This document shows, piece by piece, positions 1 through 7,897 of a DNA stretch of 64,000 bases. The translations under genes and the position numbers were made by a program. The notes below the pieces were generated by a model that was given only the letters and a program-made list of their open reading frames with translations, was not told the origin of the DNA and ran no database searches. Origin of the DNA: an uncultured Acidobacteriota bacterium (lineage in GTDB: Bacteria; Acidobacteriota; Terriglobia; Terriglobales; Acidobacteriaceae); the NCBI GenBank assembly GCA_903832055.1, contig CAILAC010000010.1, positions 620,001 through 684,000 of the forward strand, read 5' to 3'. The stretch's first letter is position 1. The number at the start of each line of letters is the position of its first letter.

Positions 1-138
1 GGACAGAACCTGATGGAGTATGTGCTCATTCTCGCCATGCTCGCCTTTGCGACCGTCGCCGGTTCAGGCACAGTACGGGCCAGCATCAACGGAATGCTTG
101 TCAGCATTTCGAACGGCATCTCAAGCAAGGTCACCTAA
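1..138 (+). CDS. Flp/Fap-type pilin, C-terminal part (5' end outside window)
   Basis: The frame is open from base 1 and stops at 136-138, giving 45 residues that begin GQNLMEYVLIL. A Gly followed by four residues and Glu, then a hydrophobic helix, is the prepilin-peptidase site of type IVb (Flp) pilins, so little more than the short leader is missing. Flp pilins are processed by a TadV/CpaA-type peptidase and polymerised by the Tad machinery for surface adhesion. No other tad gene lies in the window, so any partners would be to the left. It could also be a TadE-like pseudopilin, but the short length favours Flp. Confidence 0.7.
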   Translation, partial: GQNLMEYVLILAMLAFATVAGSGTVRASINGMLVSISNGISSKVT

Positions 139-412
139 GCTCTCCACCTGAGTCTGTCGCAGGATGCCAGCCCCACACTCAACTGGTCGCAGGCAGGAAC
201 ATCAAAGCGATTTCAGAGCAGGACCGTCTCATCGAAACCCAGGTCATCCCGCTCAATCTTTCAGCTTTTGGAAATAATGCATGCCACTCTTGTTCAATGG
301 TTCGACCAGCCGTCACGCCGCAGCAGAACCGGCTCCCGCCGTTCTTGAACTCCCGCGGAAACGTCAGCACAGTCAAGACGAACAAGACGGTCGAGAGGTC
401 TGAGAGCAGGCA
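139..412. other. Intergenic region after the pilin gene
   Basis: About 270 bases between the pilin stop and the next membrane-protein gene. I see no convincing coding frame, RNA gene or strong terminator. A purine-rich stretch (GAGAGCAGG) just before 413 could serve as the ribosome site of the next gene. Confidence 0.4.
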
Positions 413-2209
413 ATGATAGCCACGACCCAACAAACAAACACATCTCTGATCATGCTTGAGGGCCTCAGCACCTGCGTCGTCCTGGGCATCGCTTTCCTTT
501 TACCCCGCATGGGCAACACCTGGTTCACCGCAATTGAACGCGCCCTCGGCCGCCTCGCCCGCAGACAAGGCCTGGCCGTTGCCGTCGTCGGCATCACCGC
601 CTGCCTGCTCCGTCTCGCCATCCTGCCCATCTGCCCCGTACCTCTTCCATTCGTGCCCGACGACTTCAGCTTTCTGCTCGCCGCAGACACCTTTGCGCAC
701 GGCCGCCTCACCAACCCGACCCCCGTGATGTGGACTCACTTTGAAAGCATCCACATCACCATGACTCCCAGCTACATGTCGATGTACTTTCCGTCGAATG
801 GGCTGGTCCTCGCCGTGAGCCAACTCATTTTCGGCCACCCCTGGTTTGGCCTGCTGATCACCTGCTCGCTCATGTGCGCTGCCATCTGCTGGATGCTCCA
901 GGCATGGCTGCCTCCCACCTGGGCACTGCTCGGCGGCGGCATCGCCATCCTGCGCCTCGCCCTGTTCAGCTACTGGATTAACACATTCTCTGGCGGTGGC
1001 AGCATCGCAGCCCTCGGCGGCGCGCTGGTGCTCGGTTCCCTGCCCCGCCTCAGAAAGACCATGCAGCTCCGCTACGGCCTGCTGCTCGCCGTTGGCCTCG
1101 TTCTGCTCGCGACCACGCGCCCTTACGAGGGCCTCTTGCTCTGCGTTGCCGCAGCTGCCTATCTCGGCCACTGGATCATCTTTGGCATGAGCCGGTCAGC
1201 CAGGCTCTTCATCGCCCGGCAGGCCGTGCTGCCCCTCGCGCTCATCGTCGCCGCTGGCGCCTGGATGGCCCACTACGATACCCGTGCTTTCGGCAGCCCC
1301 ACCACCCTGCCCTACACCGTCGATCGCGCCACCTACGCCATGGCGCCCTACTACATCTGGCAGTCGCCGCGCCCCGAGCCCCTCTACCGCCACGTCGCCA
1401 TGAAGCGCTTCTACTACGACAACGAGCTCAAGGCCATCGACGAACTCCACAAGCCCGGCGGATACGTCATTGCCGACATCGTCAAGACCATCCGCAGCTT
1501 CCTCTTCTTCGCCGGCTTTGCCTTGCTCCCGGCCATGTTCATGCTCCGGCGCATCTTTCTTGATCGCCGCATCCGCTTCCTCATGCTCTGCATCGCCGTG
1601 ATGGTCGCCGGCATGTCCATCCAGATCTTTCTCATTCCCCACTACCTCGCGCCCTTTACCGCTGTCTTTTACGCGCTCGGCCTCCAGGGAATGCGCCACT
1701 TGCGCCTCTGGAAAACCGGCCCTCGCTCCGGTAGCCAGCCCGTCGGCCTCGCCATGGTTCGCTACTCCGTCGTCCTCTGCCTGGTCATGGCTGGTCTGCG
1801 CCTGGCCGCCGCACCGCTGCATCTGATGGCAAATGAGTGGCCTGCCTCCGAGTGGTCAGGCGAATGGTACGGCCCTGACCACTTTGGCGAAACCCGCGCC
1901 GCCGTCGCCGCCCATCTCAATTCCCTCCCCGGCAAGCAGCTCGTCCTCGTCCGCTACTCTGACCGGCATAACCCTCTCGAAGAGTGGGTCTACAACGCCG
2001 CCGATATCGACAACTCCAAAGTGGTATGGGCACGCGAGATGGATTCAGCCAATAATGACAACATCATGCACTACTACAGCGACCGCAAGGTCTGGCTCGT
2101 AGAGCCTGACGCAAGGGTCCCGGAAGCAACCCCCTATCCCGCGCAGCAACCATCGCCGATAGGAATTTCGAATCAACTGAGCGCATCGCTCAACAGCAGG
2201 TCGAAGTAA
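413..2209 (+). CDS. Polytopic membrane protein, GT-C/family-39-like glycosyltransferase candidate
   Basis: 598 residues, with many hydrophobic helices through roughly residue 440 and a soluble C-terminal part. After the first membrane segments there is an acidic motif, VPDDFSFLLA, followed by a loop with conserved-looking aromatic residues. Acidic residues in the first external loop are the usual catalytic feature of GT-C enzymes that move sugars from polyprenyl-phosphate donors (ArnT/PMT-like). The next gene encodes a GT2 enzyme of the type that makes polyprenyl-phosphate sugars, which fits a donor-maker/transferase pair. Family assignment rests on topology and this motif only; substrate unknown. 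ATG start behind GAGAGCAGG. Confidence 0.55.
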   Translation: MIATTQQTNTSLIMLEGLSTCVVLGIAFLLPRMGNTWFTAIERALGRLARRQGLAVAVVGITACLLRLAILPICPVPLPFVPDDFSFLLAADTFAHGRLTNPTPVMWTHFESIHITMTPSYMSMYFPSNGLVLAVSQLIFGHPWFGLLITCSLMCAAICWMLQAWLPPTWALLGGGIAILRLALFSYWINTFSGGGSIAALGGALVLGSLPRLRKTMQLRYGLLLAVGLVLLATTRPYEGLLLCVAAAAYLGHWIIFGMSRSARLFIARQAVLPLALIVAAGAWMAHYDTRAFGSPTTLPYTVDRATYAMAPYYIWQSPRPEPLYRHVAMKRFYYDNELKAIDELHKPGGYVIADIVKTIRSFLFFAGFALLPAMFMLRRIFLDRRIRFLMLCIAVMVAGMSIQIFLIPHYLAPFTAVFYALGLQGMRHLRLWKTGPRSGSQPVGLAMVRYSVVLCLVMAGLRLAAAPLHLMANEWPASEWSGEWYGPDHFGETRAAVAAHLNSLPGKQLVLVRYSDRHNPLEEWVYNAADIDNSKVVWAREMDSANNDNIMHYYSDRKVWLVEPDARVPEATPYPAQQPSPIGISNQLSASLNSRSK

Positions 2210-2260
2210 GGAATTCGCCCCACGGGGCACGAAAAAGTTTCGCAGCACGAAAGGCTACCA

Positions 2261-3049
2261 ATGATCAACGGAAAGCGCATCGCCGTCGTAATGCCGGCCT
2301 ACAACGCCGCCAAGACCCTCGAACAGACCGTCCGTGAACTGCCCGACGTCGTCGATATCAAGATCCTCGTCGATGACTCCAGCAAGGACGAGACCGCGCG
2401 CATTTCCCGCCTGCTCGGCGTGCAGACTTACGTGCACGACGCCAACTACGGCTACGGACGCAACCAGCAGACCTGCTACCGCGAAGCCCTCGCCGCCGGC
2501 GCCGACATCGTCGTCATGGTCCACCCCGACTACCAGTACACCCCGGCCCTCGTCACCGCCATGGCCAGCATGGTTTCAAGCGGAATCTATGACATGGTCC
2601 TCGCCTCACGCATCCTCGGCGGCGGCTCGCTCAAGGGCGGTATGCCGCTCTACAAATACGTCGCCAACCGCGCCCTCACCGCCTTCCAGAACCTCTTCCT
2701 CGGCGTCAAGCTCTCTGAATATCACACCGGCTACCGCGCCTTCTCACGCGAACTGCTCCAGACCTTGCCCCTGCTCGAAAACTCTGACGACTTTGTCTTT
2801 GACAACCAGATGATCGCCCAGGCCGTCGCCTTCAACTTCTCGATCGGCGAAATCTCCTGCCCGACCAAGTACTTCAAAGAGGCCTCGTCGATCAACTTCC
2901 GCCGCAGCGTCACCTACGGCCTCGGCGTTCTCGCCACCACCTTCAGCTTCTTCGGCCACAAACTCGGCCTCCATCACGCGGCTCGTTACGACGCCACCGG
3001 CCGCAAAGTCACCCAGCAGTACTACGTCGAAGCAGCCCAGGAACTGTAG
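2261..3049 (+). CDS. GT2 family glycosyltransferase, dolichol-phosphate-mannose-synthase-like
   Basis: 262 residues. The N-terminus [11 protein letters not shown] is the standard GT-A opening, VDDSSKDET (about 38-45) binds the nucleotide, and the metal-site segment reads HPDYQY (88-93) instead of the usual DADLQ. The region around GYRAFSREL is typical of the polyprenyl-phosphate glycosyltransferase group. It probably transfers a hexose from a nucleotide sugar to undecaprenyl phosphate or onto a glycan at the inner membrane. A hydrophobic stretch near residues 215-240 may anchor it. AAAGG lies just upstream of the ATG. It sits 51 bases after the membrane glycosyltransferase candidate, probably in the same transcript. 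Confidence 0.8.
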   Translation: MINGKRIAVVMPAYNAAKTLEQTVRELPDVVDIKILVDDSSKDETARISRLLGVQTYVHDANYGYGRNQQTCYREALAAGADIVVMVHPDYQYTPALVTAMASMVSSGIYDMVLASRILGGGSLKGGMPLYKYVANRALTAFQNLFLGVKLSEYHTGYRAFSRELLQTLPLLENSDDFVFDNQMIAQAVAFNFSIGEISCPTKYFKEASSINFRRSVTYGLGVLATTFSFFGHKLGLHHAARYDATGRKVTQQYYVEAAQEL

Positions 3050-3072
3050 AGCGTCGAGAATACCGCCCCGCC

Positions 3073-4131
3073 ATGAATCGTCTACCCACACTCGACGGAT
3101 GGCGGGGAATCGCTATCGCTTTGGTCCTCTTCGACCACCTGCAGGCTGCAGTCATGGGCGGCTATTACCGCCCCTGGCTCCAGACCGGCCAGCACGGCGT
3201 AACCATCTTCTTCGTCCTCAGCGGATTCCTCATCACTTCAAAACTTCTTGAGGGGCCAATCAACCTCAGGCGCTTTTACCTGCGCCGCTTCTTCCGCCTC
3301 ATGCCCGTCGCCTGGGTCTATCTCGCCGCCGTTGCACTCTTCACCGTCTTCGGCGAAAGGCAACCCGTTTCCCCCAGTGAATTGGCCTCCTGTGTCCTCT
3401 CCTTCCGAAACTTCTTTGGCCCCAGCCCTACCCTGTACTTTGCCCACTTCTGGTCGCTCGCCATCGAAGAGCAGTTCTACCTCGTCTGGCCCTGCCTCCT
3501 GCTTTTCCTCGGAACCCGCCGCTCCCGCCGTCTTCCCATCACCATTGCTATCGCCGCCACCGTCTCCGTAGCCCTTTACCGGACGGCGCTTTGGTCGTCC
3601 TACAACCAGCAGTGGCGCAGCTTCCACACCGAGGTCCGCGCCGACGCCCTTCTCATCGGCTGCCTCCTCGCGCTCCTCCATGCTGCACCACTCTGGCGCT
3701 CCCGCCTGCAACGCAGCTCTGCCTACTTCTGTCTTCCAGCTCTGGTAATCCTCCTCTGGTCCATCGCCTTCTGGCATTGGCTTCCCCCGCTCTACGAATG
3801 CGTCGCCATCGCCCTGCTCATCTCCGCCACCGTGCTCCATCCGCAATCCATCGCAGTCCGGCCGCTCCAATGGCGCTCACTCGCATGGCTGGGCACAGTC
3901 TCCTACAGCGTCTATGTATGGCAGCAGGTCTTCTTTGTCTACAGAGGAGCAGCCACGACGATCCCGCTCCTCATGCTCATGCCCGTCTTCGCCCTCGGCA
4001 GCTACTACTTCATCGAACGCCCAGCAACCCGCCTCGGCCATCGCCTCACCAGCCCCAAAGCCCGAGAAACCAGTTCACATCGAAATGAGCATTTCAATCA
4101 TCCAGAAGCAGTACCGGCGACGACGCCGTAG
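3073..4131 (+). CDS. Acyltransferase 3 (OafA/YrhL-like) family protein
   Basis: 352 residues with about ten membrane helices. The opening LPTLDGWRGIAI and the segment HFWSLAIEEQFYLVWP are diagnostic of the acyltransferase-3 family, integral membrane enzymes that O-acylate exported sugars or lipids. It starts 23 bases after the GT2 gene and probably shares its transcript, so the likely substrate is the glycan or glycolipid built by its neighbours (inference). The last 30 residues are hydrophilic and may be variable. Confidence 0.85.
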   Translation: MNRLPTLDGWRGIAIALVLFDHLQAAVMGGYYRPWLQTGQHGVTIFFVLSGFLITSKLLEGPINLRRFYLRRFFRLMPVAWVYLAAVALFTVFGERQPVSPSELASCVLSFRNFFGPSPTLYFAHFWSLAIEEQFYLVWPCLLLFLGTRRSRRLPITIAIAATVSVALYRTALWSSYNQQWRSFHTEVRADALLIGCLLALLHAAPLWRSRLQRSSAYFCLPALVILLWSIAFWHWLPPLYECVAIALLISATVLHPQSIAVRPLQWRSLAWLGTVSYSVYVWQQVFFVYRGAATTIPLLMLMPVFALGSYYFIERPATRLGHRLTSPKARETSSHRNEHFNHPEAVPATTP

Positions 4132-4250
4132 CCCTGCACACACACCCCATCCGCAAATCCTGTGCCCGCCTCGCCATTCCATCTTGACCATCCCCGCCGT
4201 CGAATCCGCGATAGACTCAGAGAGCCGCATTCAAGCGGTCCAGACCACGA

Positions 4251-5288
4251 TTGGAAGCCCCTTTGGACGATAAATTCAAAAGCCGCGTTACCTTTGTCCT
4301 GCTCGCCATCACCGCCATTGCCCTCGCCATCTTCGTCGTCTGGATGGGTCGCGTCATCTTCCTGCTCCTCTTCGCCTCCATCATCGGCTCCGTCTTCCTC
4401 ACCGCCATCTCAGACTGGCTGCACAGCAAGCTCAAAATTCGCCAGGGCCTCGCCCTGTCAGCTTTCATCCTTCTCTCCTTTGCCGTCGTCGCCCTGCTCA
4501 TCTGGATCCAGGGCCCGTACGCCGTCGAGCAGTTCGCCTCCCTTGAGGTGGAACTCCCCAAGGCAGCTCACTCCCTGCTCGCTCAGATGCAAACCCACCA
4601 GTGGGGACAATGGCTCCTGCACCAATCCCCTGGCTCCGAACAAGTCTCCAGCGGATTCAGCTTTGCACTCAACAGAATCGGCGGCATCGTCATCGACTCC
4701 GCCTCAGTGCTCGCGGGCCTGGTCATTGTCTTCAGCCTCAGTATCTATTTCTCTGCCGAGCCTGGCCTCTACTACAACGGCCTGCGCCGCCTCATGCCCT
4801 CTGAACATCGCAAGACCCTCGACGCTTGCGCCCGCAGCATCGCCGAAATCCTCCGCTGGTGGGTACTCGCCAAGCTCATCTCCATGTCCATGGTCGGCAT
4901 CCTCATCACCGTCGGCCTCTCCTTCGCTGGCATCCCCCTCGCCGGAACCCTCGGCGTCATCGCCGCCCTCATGACCTTCATCCCCAACGTTGGCCCGCTC
5001 ATTTCCATCATCCCCGCAATGCTTCTGGCACTCGCCATCAGCCCCACCAAGGGCCTCCTGACACTGCTCGTCTTCGCCATCGTCTTCACCGCCGAGGGCT
5101 ACGTCGTCACCCCGCTTCTTGAACGCAACATCGTCCGCCTTCCCCCCGCCCTCACCCTCACCATGCAACTGCTGCTCGCCGCCATCGCCGGCCCCGTCGG
5201 CGTAGCCCTCGCCGCTCCCCTCGCCGCCGCAATTCTGGGGGCCACCGACGTACTCCTCCCCAAAACTGCCGAAATCAAGGTCCCCTGA
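4251..5288 (+). CDS. AI-2E family (PerM/YdiK-type) transporter
   Basis: 345 residues, with paired hydrophobic segments at both ends flanking a central soluble part. GIPLAGTLGVIAALMTFIPNVGP and the later EGYVVTPLLE segment are hallmark regions of the AI-2 exporter (formerly UPF0118) family. Members carry out transport of poorly defined substrates; true AI-2 export is shown for only a few. The first in-frame start is TTG at 4251 with a weak ribosome site, so the exact start is uncertain. It follows the acyltransferase by 119 bases and ends convergent with the prenyl synthase gene. Confidence 0.8.
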   Translation: MEAPLDDKFKSRVTFVLLAITAIALAIFVVWMGRVIFLLLFASIIGSVFLTAISDWLHSKLKIRQGLALSAFILLSFAVVALLIWIQGPYAVEQFASLEVELPKAAHSLLAQMQTHQWGQWLLHQSPGSEQVSSGFSFALNRIGGIVIDSASVLAGLVIVFSLSIYFSAEPGLYYNGLRRLMPSEHRKTLDACARSIAEILRWWVLAKLISMSMVGILITVGLSFAGIPLAGTLGVIAALMTFIPNVGPLISIIPAMLLALAISPTKGLLTLLVFAIVFTAEGYVVTPLLERNIVRLPPALTLTMQLLLAAIAGPVGVALAAPLAAAILGATDVLLPKTAEIKVP

Positions 5289-5307
5289 CCAGTCAACGAA
5301 TACGTCG

Positions 5308-5348
5308 CAAATCAAAATGGCGCAGATTGCATCAGCAATCCGCGCCAT
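5308..5348 (-). terminator. Rho-independent terminator of the prenyl synthase operon
   Basis: A 14-base stem (5317-5330 pairs with 5335-5348, one mismatch) with a four-base ATCA loop is followed on the minus strand by TTTTGATTT. It lies 22 bases after the stop of the minus-strand prenyl synthase and 28 bases after the stop of the plus-strand permease. On the plus strand no T run follows, so it acts best on the minus strand. Confidence 0.75.
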
Positions 5349-5370
5349 CGACTATTCCCTGTTCCCTGTT

Positions 5371-6360
5371 TTATTTGTCCCGCGCCACCACAAAGTCCGG
5401 CACCCACAGCAGCGCCCGCTTGAACTCCGACTCATCCAGCCCGGCTATCGCCTCGCGCCCCTGCTCCGCATAGCGGTCTGCCGCCGCCTGCGCATACTCC
5501 ACTGAACCATTCCTGTGCAGAATCTCCTGCAACTGCTCCCGCGTCGCGCGTACAAATCCGCCATCCGCCAGCACCTGGTGAATCACCGCGCGATCCGCAT
5601 CCGTTCCATGCTCCAGTGAATGAATCACCGGCAGCGTCGTCTTGCCCTCGCGCAGATCACTCGCCACCGGCTTGCCCAGAACCTCTTCCGTCGCCGTCAG
5701 GTCCAGCAGGTCATCCACAATCTGGAATGCCAGCCCAACCGCCCGGCCATAAGTCGCAAGCGCCTCTTCCTGCGCGGGCGTTGCACCGGCCAGCGTTGCG
5801 CCCAGCTGCACCGAAACCGAAAACAGGCAAGCCGTCTTGCGATAAATCAAATCGTAGTACTCGTCCTCTGAGACCGGCCGACCCAGCTTCTGCATCTGCA
5901 AAAGCTCGCCCTCGACCATCAACTGCGTCAGGCTGATCAGCAAATCCAGAACCTTGAAGTTCCGCTCTTCCAGCGCAATGTGAAAGGCCTGCATATACAG
6001 CCAGTCGCCCGCCAGCACACACTTCTCATTGCCCCAGGTCGTGTTCGCAGAGGGTCGCCCCCGCCGCGTATCCGCACCATCAATAATGTCGTCATGCACC
6101 AGCGTCGCCGTGTGCACCAGCTCCACCACTGCACCCAGCCGGATCATCCCGTCGCCCGTGTAGCCCAGGCACCGCGCCGCCAGCAGCAGCAGAGACGGAC
6201 GAATCCGCTTGCCCCCGCCAACCCGCAGGTACTCCGCAATCTCGGTGATCGTGTCCACGGTTGAGACCGCGTCCCGACCCAGTTCCGCCTCGATGGCCGT
6301 CAGGTCATCCCGCAGCAGATCGAAGACTTCCCGTGCCGTCGCTATCGCCAGTGTGCTCAA
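5371..6360 (-). CDS. Polyprenyl (long-chain) diphosphate synthase
   Basis: 329 residues. It has both aspartate-rich motifs of trans-prenyltransferases: LVHDDIIDGADTRRG (FARM) and QIVDDLLDLTA (SARM). Between them is GGGKRIRPSLLLLA, which binds isopentenyl diphosphate. In the FARM the residues just before DDxxD are small, as in enzymes making C35-C40 chains, so it most likely builds the menaquinone or ubiquinone side chain (IspB/HepT type). Chain length cannot be read with certainty. The start is TTG at 6360, about ten bases after AGGAAAT. It is the last gene of a minus-strand run with yajQ, tatD and metG. A second, shorter prenyl synthase lies at 28618. Confidence 0.88.
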   Translation of the reverse strand: MSTLAIATAREVFDLLRDDLTAIEAELGRDAVSTVDTITEIAEYLRVGGGKRIRPSLLLLAARCLGYTGDGMIRLGAVVELVHTATLVHDDIIDGADTRRGRPSANTTWGNEKCVLAGDWLYMQAFHIALEERNFKVLDLLISLTQLMVEGELLQMQKLGRPVSEDEYYDLIYRKTACLFSVSVQLGATLAGATPAQEEALATYGRAVGLAFQIVDDLLDLTATEEVLGKPVASDLREGKTTLPVIHSLEHGTDADRAVIHQVLADGGFVRATREQLQEILHRNGSVEYAQAAADRYAEQGREAIAGLDESEFKRALLWVPDFVVARDK

Positions 6361-6466
6361 AGCTTCAGATTTCCTGCACTTTCCTCTTACCCGACTCCCA
6401 ACGCCTGACGGCTGTCTGTCTTAAGTATCCGCCCGTTCGATGCAGCCCGATATACCGTTTAGCCTG

Positions 6467-6967
6467 CTAATTTGTCCGGTAGTTGGTGAACTGTAAATCA
6501 ATGCCCAAATCTTTGCCACGCAAAAGTGCAATCACTGACTGCAGACTATCGCGGTCTTTACCCGTCACGCGTACCGTGTCACCCTGAATCGCAGCCTGCA
6601 CCTTCAGCTTCGAATCCTTCACGATCCGCACGATGTCTTTCGCCTTCTCAATCGGAACACCCTGCTGCAAGGTGATCTTCTGCCGAACGCTCTTCCCCAT
6701 CGCCTCTTCCAGCTTGCCGTAGCTCAGGTTCTTCAGCGAAATCCCCCGCTTCACAAGCTTCTGGCCAAGAATCTCCTTCACCGCTTCCAGCTTGTACTCG
6801 TCCGCTGAAGCCAGTTGGATGGCGTCATTGCCCTCCAGGTTCACCTCGGACTTCGAGTCCTTCAGGTCAAACCGCGCCTTGATCTCCTTGCTGGCCTGAT
6901 CAATGGCATTTCGTACTTCCTGGATGTCTACCTTGCTCACAATATCAAACGAATTGTCCTGTGCCAT
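6467..6967 (-). CDS. YajQ family nucleotide-binding protein
   Basis: 166 residues, the normal family size, from [18 protein letters not shown] to the C-terminal LQFTNYRTN. These two ends are almost invariant in the YajQ (UPF0234) family. The family has two ferredoxin-like domains. A Xanthomonas member was reported to bind cyclic di-GMP and act on transcription; the general role is still unclear. It lies 63 bases after tatD on the same strand. Confidence 0.92.
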   Translation of the reverse strand: MAQDNSFDIVSKVDIQEVRNAIDQASKEIKARFDLKDSKSEVNLEGNDAIQLASADEYKLEAVKEILGQKLVKRGISLKNLSYGKLEEAMGKSVRQKITLQQGVPIEKAKDIVRIVKDSKLKVQAAIQGDTVRVTGKDRDSLQSVIALLRGKDLGIDLQFTNYRTN

Positions 6968-7030
6968 CGATTCCCACCTTCAGTCCACCAGTCCATTCTC
7001 CGGCGAACTTAACATCTGTCTCTTCAAGTT

Positions 7031-7852
7031 TCACACGTCCAGGGTCACACCAAACAGCCGTTCAAAGTTTTTCGTTGTGATTGAACCCATTTCGTCCAGA
7101 CTCACCCCGCGCAAATCAGCCAGAAATGCCGCCGTGTGCACCACCCAGCCCGGTTCGTTCCGCTTACCCCGATTGGGAATCGGCGCCAGAAACGGCGCAT
7201 CTGTCTCCACCAGCAACCGGTCCAGCGGCACCAGAGCTGCAACATCCCGCAGCTCCTGCGACTTGGGATACGTCAAATGCCCCGCAAAGCTGATCAGAAA
7301 CCCCAACTCCATTGCCCGGCGCGCCTGCTCCCAATTCCCCGAAAAACAATGCAGCACTCCGCCAATCCCGGTCGGCCCCCAATGCGCCGCCAGCAGCGCC
7401 AGCAGGTCTTCCCAGCACGCATCGTCCCCTTCTTTCGGCCGGCAGTGAATCAGGATCGGCCGCTTCCGCACCGCCGCAATCCCCATCTGCTCCACGAAGA
7501 CCCGCTTCTGCACATCATGCGCAGCGCCCTCATGGTAGTAGTCCAGCCCAATTTCCCCGCAGGCGATCACTTCAGGCTCGCCCAGTAGGCCATCCAGTTT
7601 GGCCAGTGCCGCCGCATCGGCCTCATGGGCGTTATGCGGATAGATCCCGGCACTCGCAAATAGCCGCGGCATTCCCGGCCGCCCATTGAACTCACGGCAG
7701 ATCTCCAGCGCCTGCTGCATCTCCGCCGGCCCTTCGCCAATGCCAATCGCCAGCACCGCGCCGACCCCGGCCGCATACGTCCGCCCCAGAATCTCGCCCA
7801 GTTCACCGGCATACCGCTCACTATCCAGATGAGCGTGAGAATCAATCAACAA
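7031..7852 (-). CDS. tatD: TatD family metal-dependent hydrolase
   Basis: 273 residues. Metal-binding motifs of the TatD amidohydrolase fold are in order: DSHAHLD at the N-terminus, GEIGLDYYH mid-protein, LIHCRP, VLHCFSG and LVETDAPFLAP near the C-terminus. Characterised members are 3'-5' exonucleases/DNases; involvement in Tat secretion was only historical. TTG start at 7852 behind TTGGAGAACG. The gene follows metG by 45 bases, a pairing common in many phyla. Confidence 0.92.
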   Translation of the reverse strand: MLIDSHAHLDSERYAGELGEILGRTYAAGVGAVLAIGIGEGPAEMQQALEICREFNGRPGMPRLFASAGIYPHNAHEADAAALAKLDGLLGEPEVIACGEIGLDYYHEGAAHDVQKRVFVEQMGIAAVRKRPILIHCRPKEGDDACWEDLLALLAAHWGPTGIGGVLHCFSGNWEQARRAMELGFLISFAGHLTYPKSQELRDVAALVPLDRLLVETDAPFLAPIPNRGKRNEPGWVVHTAAFLADLRGVSLDEMGSITTKNFERLFGVTLDV

Positions 7853-7897
7853 ATCCCGTTCTCCAATAATCTTGATGTCAAACTCGAGACTGCTCCG

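Noticed and set aside
3238-3870. 210-codon antisense frame opposite the acyltransferase
   Set aside because: Shadow of a well-supported gene with low-complexity Glu/Gly composition.
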